From Bacillota bacterium (GTDB taxonomy: Bacteria; Bacillota; Clostridia; Lachnospirales; Lachnospiraceae): a stretch of DNA of 64,000 nucleotides. The position numbers were made by a program, and so were the translations under genes. The stretch is taken from contig JAEYSV010000008.1 in assembly GCA_023434365.1 (NCBI GenBank), forward strand, positions 54,851-118,850, written 5' to 3'. The notes beneath the pieces were generated by a model that was not told where the DNA came from, did not search any database, and was given only the letters and a program-made list of their open reading frames with translations. Below, in pieces: positions 45,094 to 52,938 of this stretch (positions within the stretch are counted from its first letter, which is position 1; each line of letters begins with the position of its first letter).

Positions 45094-45384
45094 TTACTCT
45101 TTGGTTTGAAGGTTGAGTTTCTTTTTTAATCCATCTGCCTTATCCACAAACAACAAGATTTCTGCCACAACCTGATAAAGCTCTGGTGGTATATCCGCGC
45201 CGATGTCTAATCTAGATAAGGTATTGGCAAGCGAACTATCCTGATGAATTGGAATCTGGTGCTCCTTAGCCTTATCGACCATTCGCTCAGCAATGGCACC
45301 CTTTCCAGTTGCAATGATTTTTGGCGCATTATCCTGTGGCTCGTAGGATAGCGCAATCGCTTTTTTAATCTCTTCACGTTTCAT
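45094..45384 (-). CDS. Stand-alone FlhB C-terminal-domain-like protein (YlqH type)
   Basis: The 96-residue protein matches the cytoplasmic domain of FlhB/YscU export switch proteins after the NPTH cleavage site: AIALSYEPQDNAPKIIATGKG, KEHQIPIHQDSSLANTLSRL, IGADIPPELYQVVAEILLFV. It lacks membrane segments and the NPTH loop, and no flagellar gene lies near it. B. subtilis YlqH is a similar orphan next to rnhB. The start at 45384 has GGGAGAACGTAAG. Confidence 0.85.
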   Translation of the reverse strand: MKREEIKKAIALSYEPQDNAPKIIATGKGAIAERMVDKAKEHQIPIHQDSSLANTLSRLDIGADIPPELYQVVAEILLFVDKADGLKKKLNLQTKE

Positions 45385-45468
45385 CTTACGTTCTCCCTTT
45401 CGGCATAAGTACACCACGGCATAAGTGCTCCTATTGAGTACTAATTGCCTTGGTTTATCTTCTCTTTG

Positions 45469-46224
45469 TTAAACAAAGTTATTAATAAAGGACAAACGAT
45501 GAATTGGGCATGGACCGTATTTCTTAAGTGCGGCAATATGTGAGGCACTTCCATATCCCTTATTATTGGCAAAATCATACTCCGGATATAACTTATCATA
45601 TTCCACCATCATGCGGTCTCGTTCTACTTTAGCTAAGATACTGGCAGCAGCGATTGAGATACTTTTTGCATCACCTTTAATAATCTTAACTTGTTTCATC
45701 GGTAACCCAGGAATAATCACTGCATCGTTTAATAATATATCGGGTGAAACTGCCAGACCCTTAACAGCGATACGCATTGCTTCATACGTAGCCTGTAGTA
45801 TATTTATCTCATCAATAGTAATAGGGCTCACGATTCCAATTTGATATGCGAAAGCTTTTTGCTTAATTTCATCATATAGTGCTTCACGCTTAGCCTCAGA
45901 AAGCTGTTTTGAATCATTGAGGTATAAAATGTCCAATTCTTTATTAAGAATTACTGCGCCAGCCACAACCGGTCCAGCAAGGGGACCACGACCCACCTCA
46001 TCGATTCCGCAGATGTAATTGTACGAATCGTATTCGATTTCATACTGTTTCATCTGTTGAATTCGCTCTAACTCTATTTGTAATTTTTCTTCCTGTAAAC
46101 GATAACGCTTTATTAACGCCTTCACTCCTGCTCGTTCATCTAGCTGATATTTTTCAAATAAAGCGCCACGTTTGGTGACGGAATTCTCTTCAAACTGTCG
46201 TTTGATCTCTGCTATGCTATCCAT
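45469..46224 (-). CDS. rnhB: Ribonuclease HII
   Basis: The 251-residue enzyme removes RNA from RNA-DNA hybrids and misincorporated ribonucleotides. It shows GIDEVGRGPLAGPVVAGAVIL (catalytic Asp-Glu), LNDSKQLSEAKRE, KGDAKSISIAAASILAKVERD and NKGYGSASHIAAL. An N-terminal extension of about 70 mostly charged residues precedes the catalytic fold, as in several Firmicutes. The ribosome-binding site is weak (GGAA). A 15-bp tandem repeat lies directly upstream. Confidence 0.95.
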   Translation of the reverse strand: MDSIAEIKRQFEENSVTKRGALFEKYQLDERAGVKALIKRYRLQEEKLQIELERIQQMKQYEIEYDSYNYICGIDEVGRGPLAGPVVAGAVILNKELDILYLNDSKQLSEAKREALYDEIKQKAFAYQIGIVSPITIDEINILQATYEAMRIAVKGLAVSPDILLNDAVIIPGLPMKQVKIIKGDAKSISIAAASILAKVERDRMMVEYDKLYPEYDFANNKGYGSASHIAALKKYGPCPIHRLSFINNFV

Positions 46225-46245
46225 AAGATTATTCCAACTTTCATT

Positions 46246-46305
46246 TGTGATTGAATCTATTGTGATTGAATCTATTGTGATTGAATCTATCGTAGTTGAA
46301 TCTTT
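46246..46305. repeat. Four tandem 15-bp repeats before rnhB
   Basis: TGTGATTGAATCTAT occurs exactly at 46246-46260, 46261-46275 and (with its last copy followed by a variant) 46276-46290; 46291-46305 is a degenerate fourth unit. They lie in the 115-base gap between a signal peptidase gene and rnhB, in the leader of rnhB. Confidence 0.85.
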
Positions 46306-46339
46306 CGTAAACCATATTGGTTAAGTGATAATGTCCTCA

Positions 46340-47200
46340 TCAATCAATGGTGCCAAAATCATCAAACGGAAAGATTCGAACTAAAATTTTCCCAATAATA
46401 TTATCTCTTTTGATGAATCCAACGGCTTCAAAGCGGCTATCCGTACTACTATTACGATTGTCTCCTAGTACAAAATATTCATCATTTCCAAGTGTAATTT
46501 CCTGTTTGGCAACACCAGAGTCTTCAATAAGTTCACTATTTATCGACTCCTCTAATAGAGAACCATTGATATAAATTTGGCCCTCCCTTATTTGAATTCG
46601 TTCCCCTGGTAAACCAATAACCCGTTTGATGTAATAGTTGTCCTTGGAATGCTTAAACACAACAATATCTGAACGTTTCGGATCACTAAACTGATAGGTT
46701 AAGCGATTAATTATCAGATAATCACCATCATGTAGCGTATTCTGCATGGAGATACCAATCACCTTTGTATGTGATGCAACAAAATTCGTAATAATCAGGA
46801 CCAGAGAAAATGCTACTAATACACAAATCAACAATCGCCATAGTTCACCAAACAAGGCTTTCATAAAACCAGGTTCCACTACTTCGAGCATTTCATCGGT
46901 ATCTAAAGCAGAAGCAACCTCTAATGTGGCAACACTATCTTTCCCCGGTGTACAGTTAAGAATATAGTCATCTTCACTGGCGCGACTTGAATAATCGATC
47001 TGATTAAGAATGGATTCAAACTGTACATAATCACTATGTATGGAGGATTCGGTCTGTTTGGACCAGTGCAAATACTCTTTCAGTTTAGGATAATTCTCTT
47101 GATCGAACTGTAGGGGCGTTTGTGTAGACTCATAAAATGAGATATCTTTACAAAAATCCAGACTATCTTCAATTTGTTCTATTGATTTATTGCCACTCAT
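46340..47200 (-). CDS. lepB: Signal peptidase I with a long N-terminal extension
   Basis: The 286-residue protein has about 110 extra, acidic cytoplasmic residues before its membrane segment (about 117-142). The catalytic pair of this Ser/Lys protease is present: Ser151 (GISMQNTL) and Lys192 (YIKRVIGLPGE), with the C-terminal VLGDNRNSSTDSR box. It cleaves secretory signal peptides outside the membrane. It is the last of three paralogues in a row, 15 bases after the one at 47216. Confidence 0.92.
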   Translation of the reverse strand: MSGNKSIEQIEDSLDFCKDISFYESTQTPLQFDQENYPKLKEYLHWSKQTESSIHSDYVQFESILNQIDYSSRASEDDYILNCTPGKDSVATLEVASALDTDEMLEVVEPGFMKALFGELWRLLICVLVAFSLVLIITNFVASHTKVIGISMQNTLHDGDYLIINRLTYQFSDPKRSDIVVFKHSKDNYYIKRVIGLPGERIQIREGQIYINGSLLEESINSELIEDSGVAKQEITLGNDEYFVLGDNRNSSTDSRFEAVGFIKRDNIIGKILVRIFPFDDFGTID

Positions 47201-47215
47201 AATAACACCTCTCGG

Positions 47216-47752
47216 TTATTGATGCTTCAGTATGCTAAGCTCGGAAAAAGGCCAGATTTTAATCCAGGCTTTTCCGATGATATCAGTTTCACTAATTGCA
47301 AAAAAGGATTGCTTGTTAACACTCATAGTACGATTATCACCAAGCACAAAATACTCGTCCTCACCAAGAATTAGAGCATCACTTGAGGAAAAGGTAATCT
47401 CTTCTTTTTTATTTTGCCCATAGTTTTCAACAAGAATTTTATCTTCAATATATATTTCGCCATCCTTAAATGAAACAGTTTCTTTCGGAAGTGCGATAAT
47501 TCGACCATAAACTATCTGGTTCTTATCCTCTGTTCGATACGCAATAATATCAAAACGCTTCGGAGCGTAAAAATCATAAGAAATCTTATCTACCAAAATG
47601 GAGTCTCCTTCTTTTAGAAGTGGATTCATGCTTAAGGTAGTGACAGATACTTTTTGAATAAAAATATGGCTGATAAAATAGATCGCAAAGAAAATAATTA
47701 TGACAACGGTAAGTTTTATAATTCTTTTTGATTTGTGATTAGAACGAGCCAA
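47216..47752 (-). CDS. Signal peptidase I-like protein lacking the catalytic lysine
   Basis: The 178-residue protein has one membrane segment (about 11-32) and the signal peptidase fold, with Ser41 kept in TTLSMNPLLKEGD. Where active paralogues have IKRxIGLPGE, this one has YGRIIALPKE: the catalytic lysine is Gly83, encoded GGT. The VLGDNR box is also degenerate (VLGDNRTMSVNKQ). It is probably inactive as a classical Ser/Lys peptidase, or uses another base. It starts with TTG at 47752 just after rbgA. Confidence 0.8.
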   Translation of the reverse strand: MARSNHKSKRIIKLTVVIIIFFAIYFISHIFIQKVSVTTLSMNPLLKEGDSILVDKISYDFYAPKRFDIIAYRTEDKNQIVYGRIIALPKETVSFKDGEIYIEDKILVENYGQNKKEEITFSSSDALILGEDEYFVLGDNRTMSVNKQSFFAISETDIIGKAWIKIWPFSELSILKHQ

Positions 47753-47758
47753 TTAAAA

Positions 47759-48604
47759 TCATCCTTCCTCTGGAAATTCTAATGTAATTCTACCAAGTTT
47801 ACCATTTCTAAAATCATCAAGAACCAAAGCTGCCGCTTTATTAAGGTCTAATTCATCGCCTTTTAGTTTACATCCTCTAATCTGTGCAACATGTTTTAGA
47901 ATCTCAACACTGTCAGTTGCTTCCGTTTCATAACGGTTAACGATAGTATCTTTATAATGAGCTGCTAAAAATGTTAATAGTTCAAGTACTAGTTCTGTAA
48001 CATTAATTAAATCATCTTTAATCGAACCAATATACGCTAATTTTAAACCTACGGACTGATCTTCAAACTTTGGCCATAAAATACCAGGTGTATCAAGCAA
48101 TTCCACGTTTTTATTCAGACGAATCCACTGCTTTCCTTTTGTAACGCCAGGTTTATTACCTGTTTTGGCACAAGCACGTCCGGCAAAACTATTGATAAAA
48201 GTGGATTTGCCAACGTTAGGAATCCCAACAATCATAGCCCGTACGGGACGGTTAATAATACCGCGCTTACGGTCACGTTCAATTTTATCTTTGCAGGCAG
48301 CAAGAATAATATCCTGTACCTGTCTGACGCCGGTTCCCTGTTTACTGTTCACTTCTGCCACATACCAGCCCTTTTTTTCAAACCAGTTGCGCCATTCTTT
48401 TGTTTTGCCGCTGTCAGCAAGGTCAAATTTGTTTAATAAGATTACCCTAGATTTGTTGCCTGCCAGCGTATCTATATCTGGATTTTTACTACTAAGTGGT
48501 ATGCGTGCATCGACTAATTCGATGACTACATCAATCAGTTTTATGTCTTCTTGCATCTGACGTTTAGCTTTCGTCATATGTCCTGGATACCATTGAAAAT
48601 GCAT
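47759..48604 (-). CDS. rbgA: Ribosome biogenesis GTPase RbgA (YlqF)
   Basis: The 281-residue protein is a circularly permuted GTPase: the G4 motif LLNKFDLAD comes first, then G1 GIPNVGKSTFINSF and G3 LDTPGILWPKF. It assists late maturation of the 50S subunit. It lies between two signal peptidase genes, the usual place between rplS and rnhB in Firmicutes. GAGGTAAAACAC precedes the ATG. Confidence 0.95.
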   Translation of the reverse strand: MHFQWYPGHMTKAKRQMQEDIKLIDVVIELVDARIPLSSKNPDIDTLAGNKSRVILLNKFDLADSGKTKEWRNWFEKKGWYVAEVNSKQGTGVRQVQDIILAACKDKIERDRKRGIINRPVRAMIVGIPNVGKSTFINSFAGRACAKTGNKPGVTKGKQWIRLNKNVELLDTPGILWPKFEDQSVGLKLAYIGSIKDDLINVTELVLELLTFLAAHYKDTIVNRYETEATDSVEILKHVAQIRGCKLKGDELDLNKAAALVLDDFRNGKLGRITLEFPEEG

Positions 48605-48664
48605 GTGTTTTACCTCGTTTGTTAGTATTTATAGTGTTAACTATTTTTCTGTGACATCTTGCAA

Positions 48665-49357
48665 TTAATTATTAACGTTCGCAGATGGTGATGGCAAAAT
48701 ATTGGTTGAATCCATGGTAGTTGGTGATGGTGAAACATTGGAATCCTCCCCAGATGGAGAAGGTGAAGCCTCTGTGGCTGGTACACGGTTAAAGGTACCT
48801 ACAAATCCAAATGGACTCAGTCTGACCCATGATTTGCCGATAATATCTTCTCTCATAATCATACCAATGGTAGCAAAACGACTATCCTGGCTATTATTGC
48901 GATTATCACCTAAAACAAAATACTCATCATCATCTAAAAGAACTGGCTCCTCTGCTAGCCCACCGCTTATCATTGTTTCTACAACATTAACTTCAGTAAG
49001 CTTCGTATCATTAATATAGACACTTCCTTCAGTTATCTGTACCTTTTCCCCAGGAAGTCCGATGATACGTTTAATACTAAAGAAATTATGCTGAATTCCT
49101 TCCTGTGAATAAACAATAACATCAAAACGCTCCGGATCGGAAAAACGGTATTGCAGTTTGTTAACAATGATAGAATCGCCATCATTAAGTGTCGGAACCA
49201 TACTATCGCCTGTCATACTAACTCTCTGGACTCCATAATTAACAAATAAGTACGCCAGAAGGATGACTGCTCCGATTTGGAGGATCCAAAGAATTACTTT
49301 CCTAAGTAATTTATATATTGTGGGCCTTCTAGAGGCTCTGTCAAAATCAAAATCCAT
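48665..49357 (-). CDS. lepB: Signal peptidase I with a Ser/Pro-rich tail
   Basis: The 230-residue protein has one membrane segment (about 20-42), Ser52 (MTGDSMVPTL) and Lys96 (FSIKRIIGLPGE), and the VLGDNRNNSQDSR box, so it is expected to be active. The last ~40 residues are an external low-complexity tail rich in Ser, Pro and Thr, unusual for signal peptidases. It is first of the three paralogues around rbgA. Confidence 0.92.
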   Translation of the reverse strand: MDFDFDRASRRPTIYKLLRKVILWILQIGAVILLAYLFVNYGVQRVSMTGDSMVPTLNDGDSIIVNKLQYRFSDPERFDVIVYSQEGIQHNFFSIKRIIGLPGEKVQITEGSVYINDTKLTEVNVVETMISGGLAEEPVLLDDDEYFVLGDNRNNSQDSRFATIGMIMREDIIGKSWVRLSPFGFVGTFNRVPATEASPSPSGEDSNVSPSPTTMDSTNILPSPSANVNN

Positions 49358-49438
49358 AGAATATCTCCATTCTATTTAATGTATAAATATCTCGTAATAA
49401 TATTATAACATAGATAATCAACAGGGAATAGGGAATAT

Positions 49439-49528
49439 GAAAAAAGTCTGTCCCAATCTAATCGATTCTATCAGAGTTTATAGAATAAAAACTCTAATAG
49501 CAACTAGAAAGGAATAGACCTTTTTCAT
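49439..49528 (-). terminator. Terminator of the rimM-trmD-rplS operon
   Basis: On the minus strand an outer stem GGTCTATTCC/GGGACAGAC encloses an inner hairpin CTATTAGAGTTT/AAACTCTGATAG and ends in TTTTTTC. It lies about 40 bases past the rplS stop. Confidence 0.7.
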
Positions 49529-49563
49529 GATTATATAGTTTATCACATATATGATCGTATGAA

Positions 49564-49911
49564 TTATTTAACTAATTCTTTAACTTTCGCTGCTTTACCA
49601 ACTCTCTTACGTAAGTAGTTAAGTTTCGCTCTTCTAACTTTACCACGTCTAATAACTTCAATTTTTTCAACGTTTGGAGAGTGTAATGGCCAAGTTTTTT
49701 CTACACCAATACCGTTAGAATTTTTTCTAACTGTAAAAGTTTCTCTAGCTCCGCCACCCTGTCTTTTTAATACAACGCCTTCAAATAACTGAGTTCTTTG
49801 ACGGTTACCTTCTTTAACTTTAGCGTATACTCTTACAGTATCACCAACATTAAAACTAGCGATTTCAGCTTTTAATTGAGCATTCTCAATTTGTTTAATA
49901 ATATCGTTCAT
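49564..49911 (-). CDS. rplS: 50S ribosomal protein L19
   Basis: The 115-residue protein matches L19 over its full length, with FNVGDTVRVYAKVKEGNRQRTQLFEG, GGGARETFTVRK, GIGVEKTWPLHSP and RRGKVRRAKLNYLRKRVGKAAK. It lies at the 30S-50S interface. The start has TAAGGAGGTCCACAA. It closes the rimM-trmD-rplS group. Confidence 0.97.
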   Translation of the reverse strand: MNDIIKQIENAQLKAEIASFNVGDTVRVYAKVKEGNRQRTQLFEGVVLKRQGGGARETFTVRKNSNGIGVEKTWPLHSPNVEKIEVIRRGKVRRAKLNYLRKRVGKAAKVKELVK

Positions 49912-50059
49912 TTGTGGACCTCCTTAAAATTTAGATGCTCTTAATACCTTCTGTAACAGAGGAACATCCGTTATCTCACAACAACTAACTTTAGCATAAT
50001 CTTTTTACATTTGCAAGATAAATTTACACAATTTTTGATGAAATATGAATAACTCTGCG

Positions 50060-50797
50060 CTATCTACTAGACACTTGCAAGATAGAATTAAGATATTTTT
50101 GATCAGCTTTAGATAAATTAGCCTTTTCCAGCAAATCAGGCCGTTTTAGCAACGTTCTTAAGATAGATTGTTCCCTTCGCCAACGCTCTATATTAGCATG
50201 GTGTCCACTAAGCAATACCTCAGGTACCCTTTTACCTAAAAACACTTCTGGTCTTGTATACTGTGGATATTCTAAAAGATTGTCATAAAAAGACTCAATT
50301 TCAGCCGAAACGTCGTTATTCAATACACCCGGAACATGCCTAGCGATTGCGTCCATCATAACTAGACTTGCCAATTCTCCTCCGGTCAATACATAATCAC
50401 CAATGGAAACTTCATCCGTAACAACTTCCTCTAGCACACGTTCATCAATACCTTCATAATGCCCACATAAAAAAATCAAATTTTCTTCCTGTGCGAGTTC
50501 CTCCGCCATTGCCTGGTTAAACACTTTTCCTTGTGGAGTAAGGTAAATGACACGCGCATTCGCCGCCCGTTCCTTAGCCTTGTTAACAGCCTTGTAAACT
50601 GGTTCTGCCTGCATTACCATTCCTGCACCACCACCGTAAGGATAATCATCTACTTTGCTGTGCTTATTACTAGAAAAATCACGTATATTAATTGTAGTCA
50701 AGGTAATCAAATTTTTTTCCATCGCTCGCTTCATAATACTTTCATTGAAGCTATTCTCAATCATCTCAGGAAAAAGAGTCAAAACATGATAGTTCAT
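50060..50797 (-). CDS. trmD: tRNA (guanine-37-N1) methyltransferase
   Basis: The 245-residue enzyme methylates G37 next to proline, leucine and arginine anticodons. It has the trefoil-knot signatures PYGGGAGMVMQ, YLTPQGKVFNQ, LCGHYEGIDERV and YVLTGGELASLVMMDAI. The start has AAGGGGAACAGT. It lies between rimM and rplS, as usual. Confidence 0.97.
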   Translation of the reverse strand: MNYHVLTLFPEMIENSFNESIMKRAMEKNLITLTTINIRDFSSNKHSKVDDYPYGGGAGMVMQAEPVYKAVNKAKERAANARVIYLTPQGKVFNQAMAEELAQEENLIFLCGHYEGIDERVLEEVVTDEVSIGDYVLTGGELASLVMMDAIARHVPGVLNNDVSAEIESFYDNLLEYPQYTRPEVFLGKRVPEVLLSGHHANIERWRREQSILRTLLKRPDLLEKANLSKADQKYLNSILQVSSR

Positions 50798-50811
50798 ACT
50801 GTTCCCCTTAA

Positions 50812-51321
50812 TCAGTCTAATAACCCCGGCATAATATGCGCGGTGATCAGTTTATTTTCAATATCAATATTTAATATACACTGTTCGATATAAGGAAGCA
50901 ACACTTCCTTACCTTCCTTTGTTTTCACAACATATACATCATTAGCACCCGTCTCTAACACATCTATCAATTCACCTAAATCTTCATTCGTATCAGTAAT
51001 GACACTACAACCAATCAAATCAGCGATATAATACTCACCTTCCTCAAGCGGAAGGGCATTTTCTCTTGTCACTAACAAATTCATTCCCTTGAAACGCTCC
51101 ACATCATTAATCGAATCAAATTGTTTGAATTTTAAAATCACAAACTGCTTAAAGAACTTCACGCCACTAATTGTAAGCGTCACCTGTTCCTTCCCAGTAT
51201 CCAGAATAACCTCCTTCAAACTCTTAAACCGATTAGGATCATCCGTGGTAGGAAACACCTTCACTTCCCCCTTAATCCCATGCGTACTAGTAATAACTCC
51301 AACCCGTAAAAATTGTTCCAT
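50812..51321 (-). CDS. rimM: 16S rRNA processing protein RimM
   Basis: The 169-residue protein has an N-terminal domain with VGVITSTHGIKGEVKV and a PRC-barrel domain with EEGEYYIADLIGCSVIT and VLLPYIEQCILNID. It helps 30S head maturation with S19. The start is the ATG at 51321 behind AAAGGAGTAGTT; an upstream start is unsupported. A nested repeat lies between it and khpA, which separates the rpsP and rimM genes often joined in one operon. Confidence 0.95.
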   Translation of the reverse strand: MEQFLRVGVITSTHGIKGEVKVFPTTDDPNRFKSLKEVILDTGKEQVTLTISGVKFFKQFVILKFKQFDSINDVERFKGMNLLVTRENALPLEEGEYYIADLIGCSVITDTNEDLGELIDVLETGANDVYVVKTKEGKEVLLPYIEQCILNIDIENKLITAHIMPGLLD

Positions 51322-51497
51322 AACTACTCCTTTATTCAACATCACATATTATATTAAATTGCATCCCAAAGCTATAAACATTCCTAATCAATCAATAACG
51401 ATAAAGCCAGGAGATCCATGTTTTTTTGAAACCTTACCCCAAACAAAAAGCCAAGACTCTTTCCCTTCGCATCATTTCTCTTGAACAGTCAAGATAG

Positions 51498-52050
51498 GGG
51501 TTCGTTGGCAAAAGCCATAAACTAGATTGAATTCGTCAATTTGCCTCTATACACTAGACATCAAGCGAATATGAAACATATTATAAAGAGCAACACGCAC
51601 CCAAAGAGTAAAAAAACTATGTTTCCTATTGCTTCAAAGAATATAAACTGTGTAAATTGGCGAGCAGAGACTAAGAATTGTCAATTTGCTCATCAATAAT
51701 AAAAGTAAGCAAGATGAAACATATTATAATGAGCAACCGTTATGACGTCGTCGGCACTTAGAACCCGTATTTTGGGTTCTTACGTACCGCTACGACGTCA
51801 TCCGAGCGAGAGCGCGTTGCGAATGTAATATGTTTTATATTGCTTTCAATAACTAAATTGAGCAAATTGACAAACCATCAACATAAACGCCAATTTACTT
51901 AGAAGTAAAACTCCTAAAGCAATAGGAAACATAGTTGGCAATACCTCGTGAGATCGCGTTGCGAATGTAATATGTTTTATATTCGCTTGTTCTAAGCGCC
52001 CAGGGCAAATTGACGAATTGGCAAAACCTCAAGCTTTTGACAACGAACCC
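51498..52050. repeat. Nested long palindromic repeat: outer element carrying an inner copy
   Basis: Outer arms: 51498-51516 with 52031-52050 (imperfect), AATTCGTCAATTTGCC (51530-51545) with 52004-52019 (16 of 16), 51562-51583 with 51968-51989 (21 of 22), and 51615-51634 with 51917-51936 (20 of 20). Inner arms: GTAAATTGGCG (51652-51662) with 51888-51898 and GTCAATTTGCTC (51680-51691) with 51860-51871, both exact, then a core like that at 37.4 kb. The inner and outer right halves share CGCGTTGCGAATGTAATATG and following bases. The 784-base gap 51322-52105 holds this element and a terminator, but no gene. Confidence 0.85.
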
Positions 52051-52063
52051 AAATTGCCTCACA

Positions 52064-52101
52064 AGACAAAAAAGCCATAAGGAATGGGTCCCCTATGGCT
52101 T
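52064..52101 (-). terminator. Terminator of khpA
   Basis: AAGCCATA (52072-52079) pairs with TATGGCTT (52094-52101), extended by GGG/CCC inside. On the minus strand TTTTTTGTC follows. Confidence 0.75.
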
Positions 52102-52105
52102 CAGT

Positions 52106-52336
52106 TTACTGTTGAATTTCAACGATTACTTTCTTGTCATCTTTCGTCGCAGCGGCTTTTACAACAGTACGAATGGCTTTTGCTATACGACCCTGTTTGC
52201 CAATAACTTTTCCCATATCATCTTGAGAAACCTTAAGTTCAATGGTAATAGCACTGTCTGTTTCTGTTTCTGTAACCACTACTTCATCTGGATGATCTAC
52301 TAACGACATGGCGATTATTTCTACTAATTCTTTCAT
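52106..52336 (-). CDS. khpA: KH-domain RNA-binding protein KhpA
   Basis: The 76-residue protein is a single type II KH domain with the GxxG loop in GKVIGKQGRIAKAIRTVVKAAA. KhpA acts with KhpB as an RNA chaperone that affects division and wall growth. The start is the ATG at 52336 behind GGGGGTTTTGACACA; the upstream open frame is weaker. It follows rpsP, as in most Firmicutes. Confidence 0.92.
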   Translation of the reverse strand: MKELVEIIAMSLVDHPDEVVVTETETDSAITIELKVSQDDMGKVIGKQGRIAKAIRTVVKAAATKDDKKVIVEIQQ

Positions 52337-52541
52337 TGTGTCAAAACCCCCTGAATTTACAGTATTCTTCAATTATCATTCTATTACTGCCACATATACT
52401 AAACAGTATTACCTAGTAAATGATGGGCGATACGTAAATAATTACCGTATTATCAATTTTTGAATCAAATGACTATTAATATAATAACACAAAATAGCAA
52501 TAACGCAAGTCCTATTCCTTATCGAGATTCATAATCGAATA

Positions 52542-52586
52542 AAGAAAAATAGCACAAAGCACTTCGATATAAAGGCTTTGCGCTAC
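52542..52586 (-). terminator. Terminator or attenuator between rpsP and khpA
   Basis: AGCGCAAAGC pairs with GCTTTGTGCT on the minus strand and is followed by ATTTTTCTTT. It lies about 20 bases past the rpsP stop. khpA would then need its own promoter or read-through. Confidence 0.65.
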
Positions 52587-52602
52587 AAAATGCGAGTTCT
52601 AA

Positions 52603-52845
52603 TTAAAGAATACCAGCTTTTTTAAATAATTTGCTAACTGTTTCAGTTGGTTGTGCACCATTAGCTAACCAATTTTTAGCTGCTTCTTCATTAATGTTGA
52701 AAGCACTTGGTTCTACAGTTGGATCATAAGTTCCAAGCTGATCGATGAATTTACCATCTCTTGGAGATCTGGAATCAGCAACTATTACTCTATAGAAAGG
52801 AGCTTTTTTCTGTCCCATTCTTTTTAATCTGATTTTTACTGCCAT
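52603..52845 (-). CDS. rpsP: 30S ribosomal protein S16
   Basis: The 80-residue protein matches S16 throughout: MAVKIRLKRMGQKKAPFYRV, then VADSRSPRDGKFIDQLGTYDP and NEEAAKNWLANGAQPTETV. The start has AAGGAGGTGAAATATCA. It follows ffh, a conserved order. Confidence 0.97.
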   Translation of the reverse strand: MAVKIRLKRMGQKKAPFYRVIVADSRSPRDGKFIDQLGTYDPTVEPSAFNINEEAAKNWLANGAQPTETVSKLFKKAGIL

Positions 52846-52938
52846 TGATATTTCACCTCCTTAAGGTATAATGAACTATTACATATAATGTAATAAATTT
52901 ATATTGAAGCTTTTAATAAGCCCAATTAACAAAATGTT

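Noticed and set aside
48165..48560. 131-residue plus-strand frame opposite rbgA
   Set aside because: It is fully antisense to a clear GTPase gene and has low-complexity Ser/Leu/Ile composition typical of a shadow frame.
51498..52050. Repeat region as a CRISPR array
   Set aside because: There are no regularly spaced short direct repeats with unique spacers; the structure is inverted and nested, and no cas genes are present.
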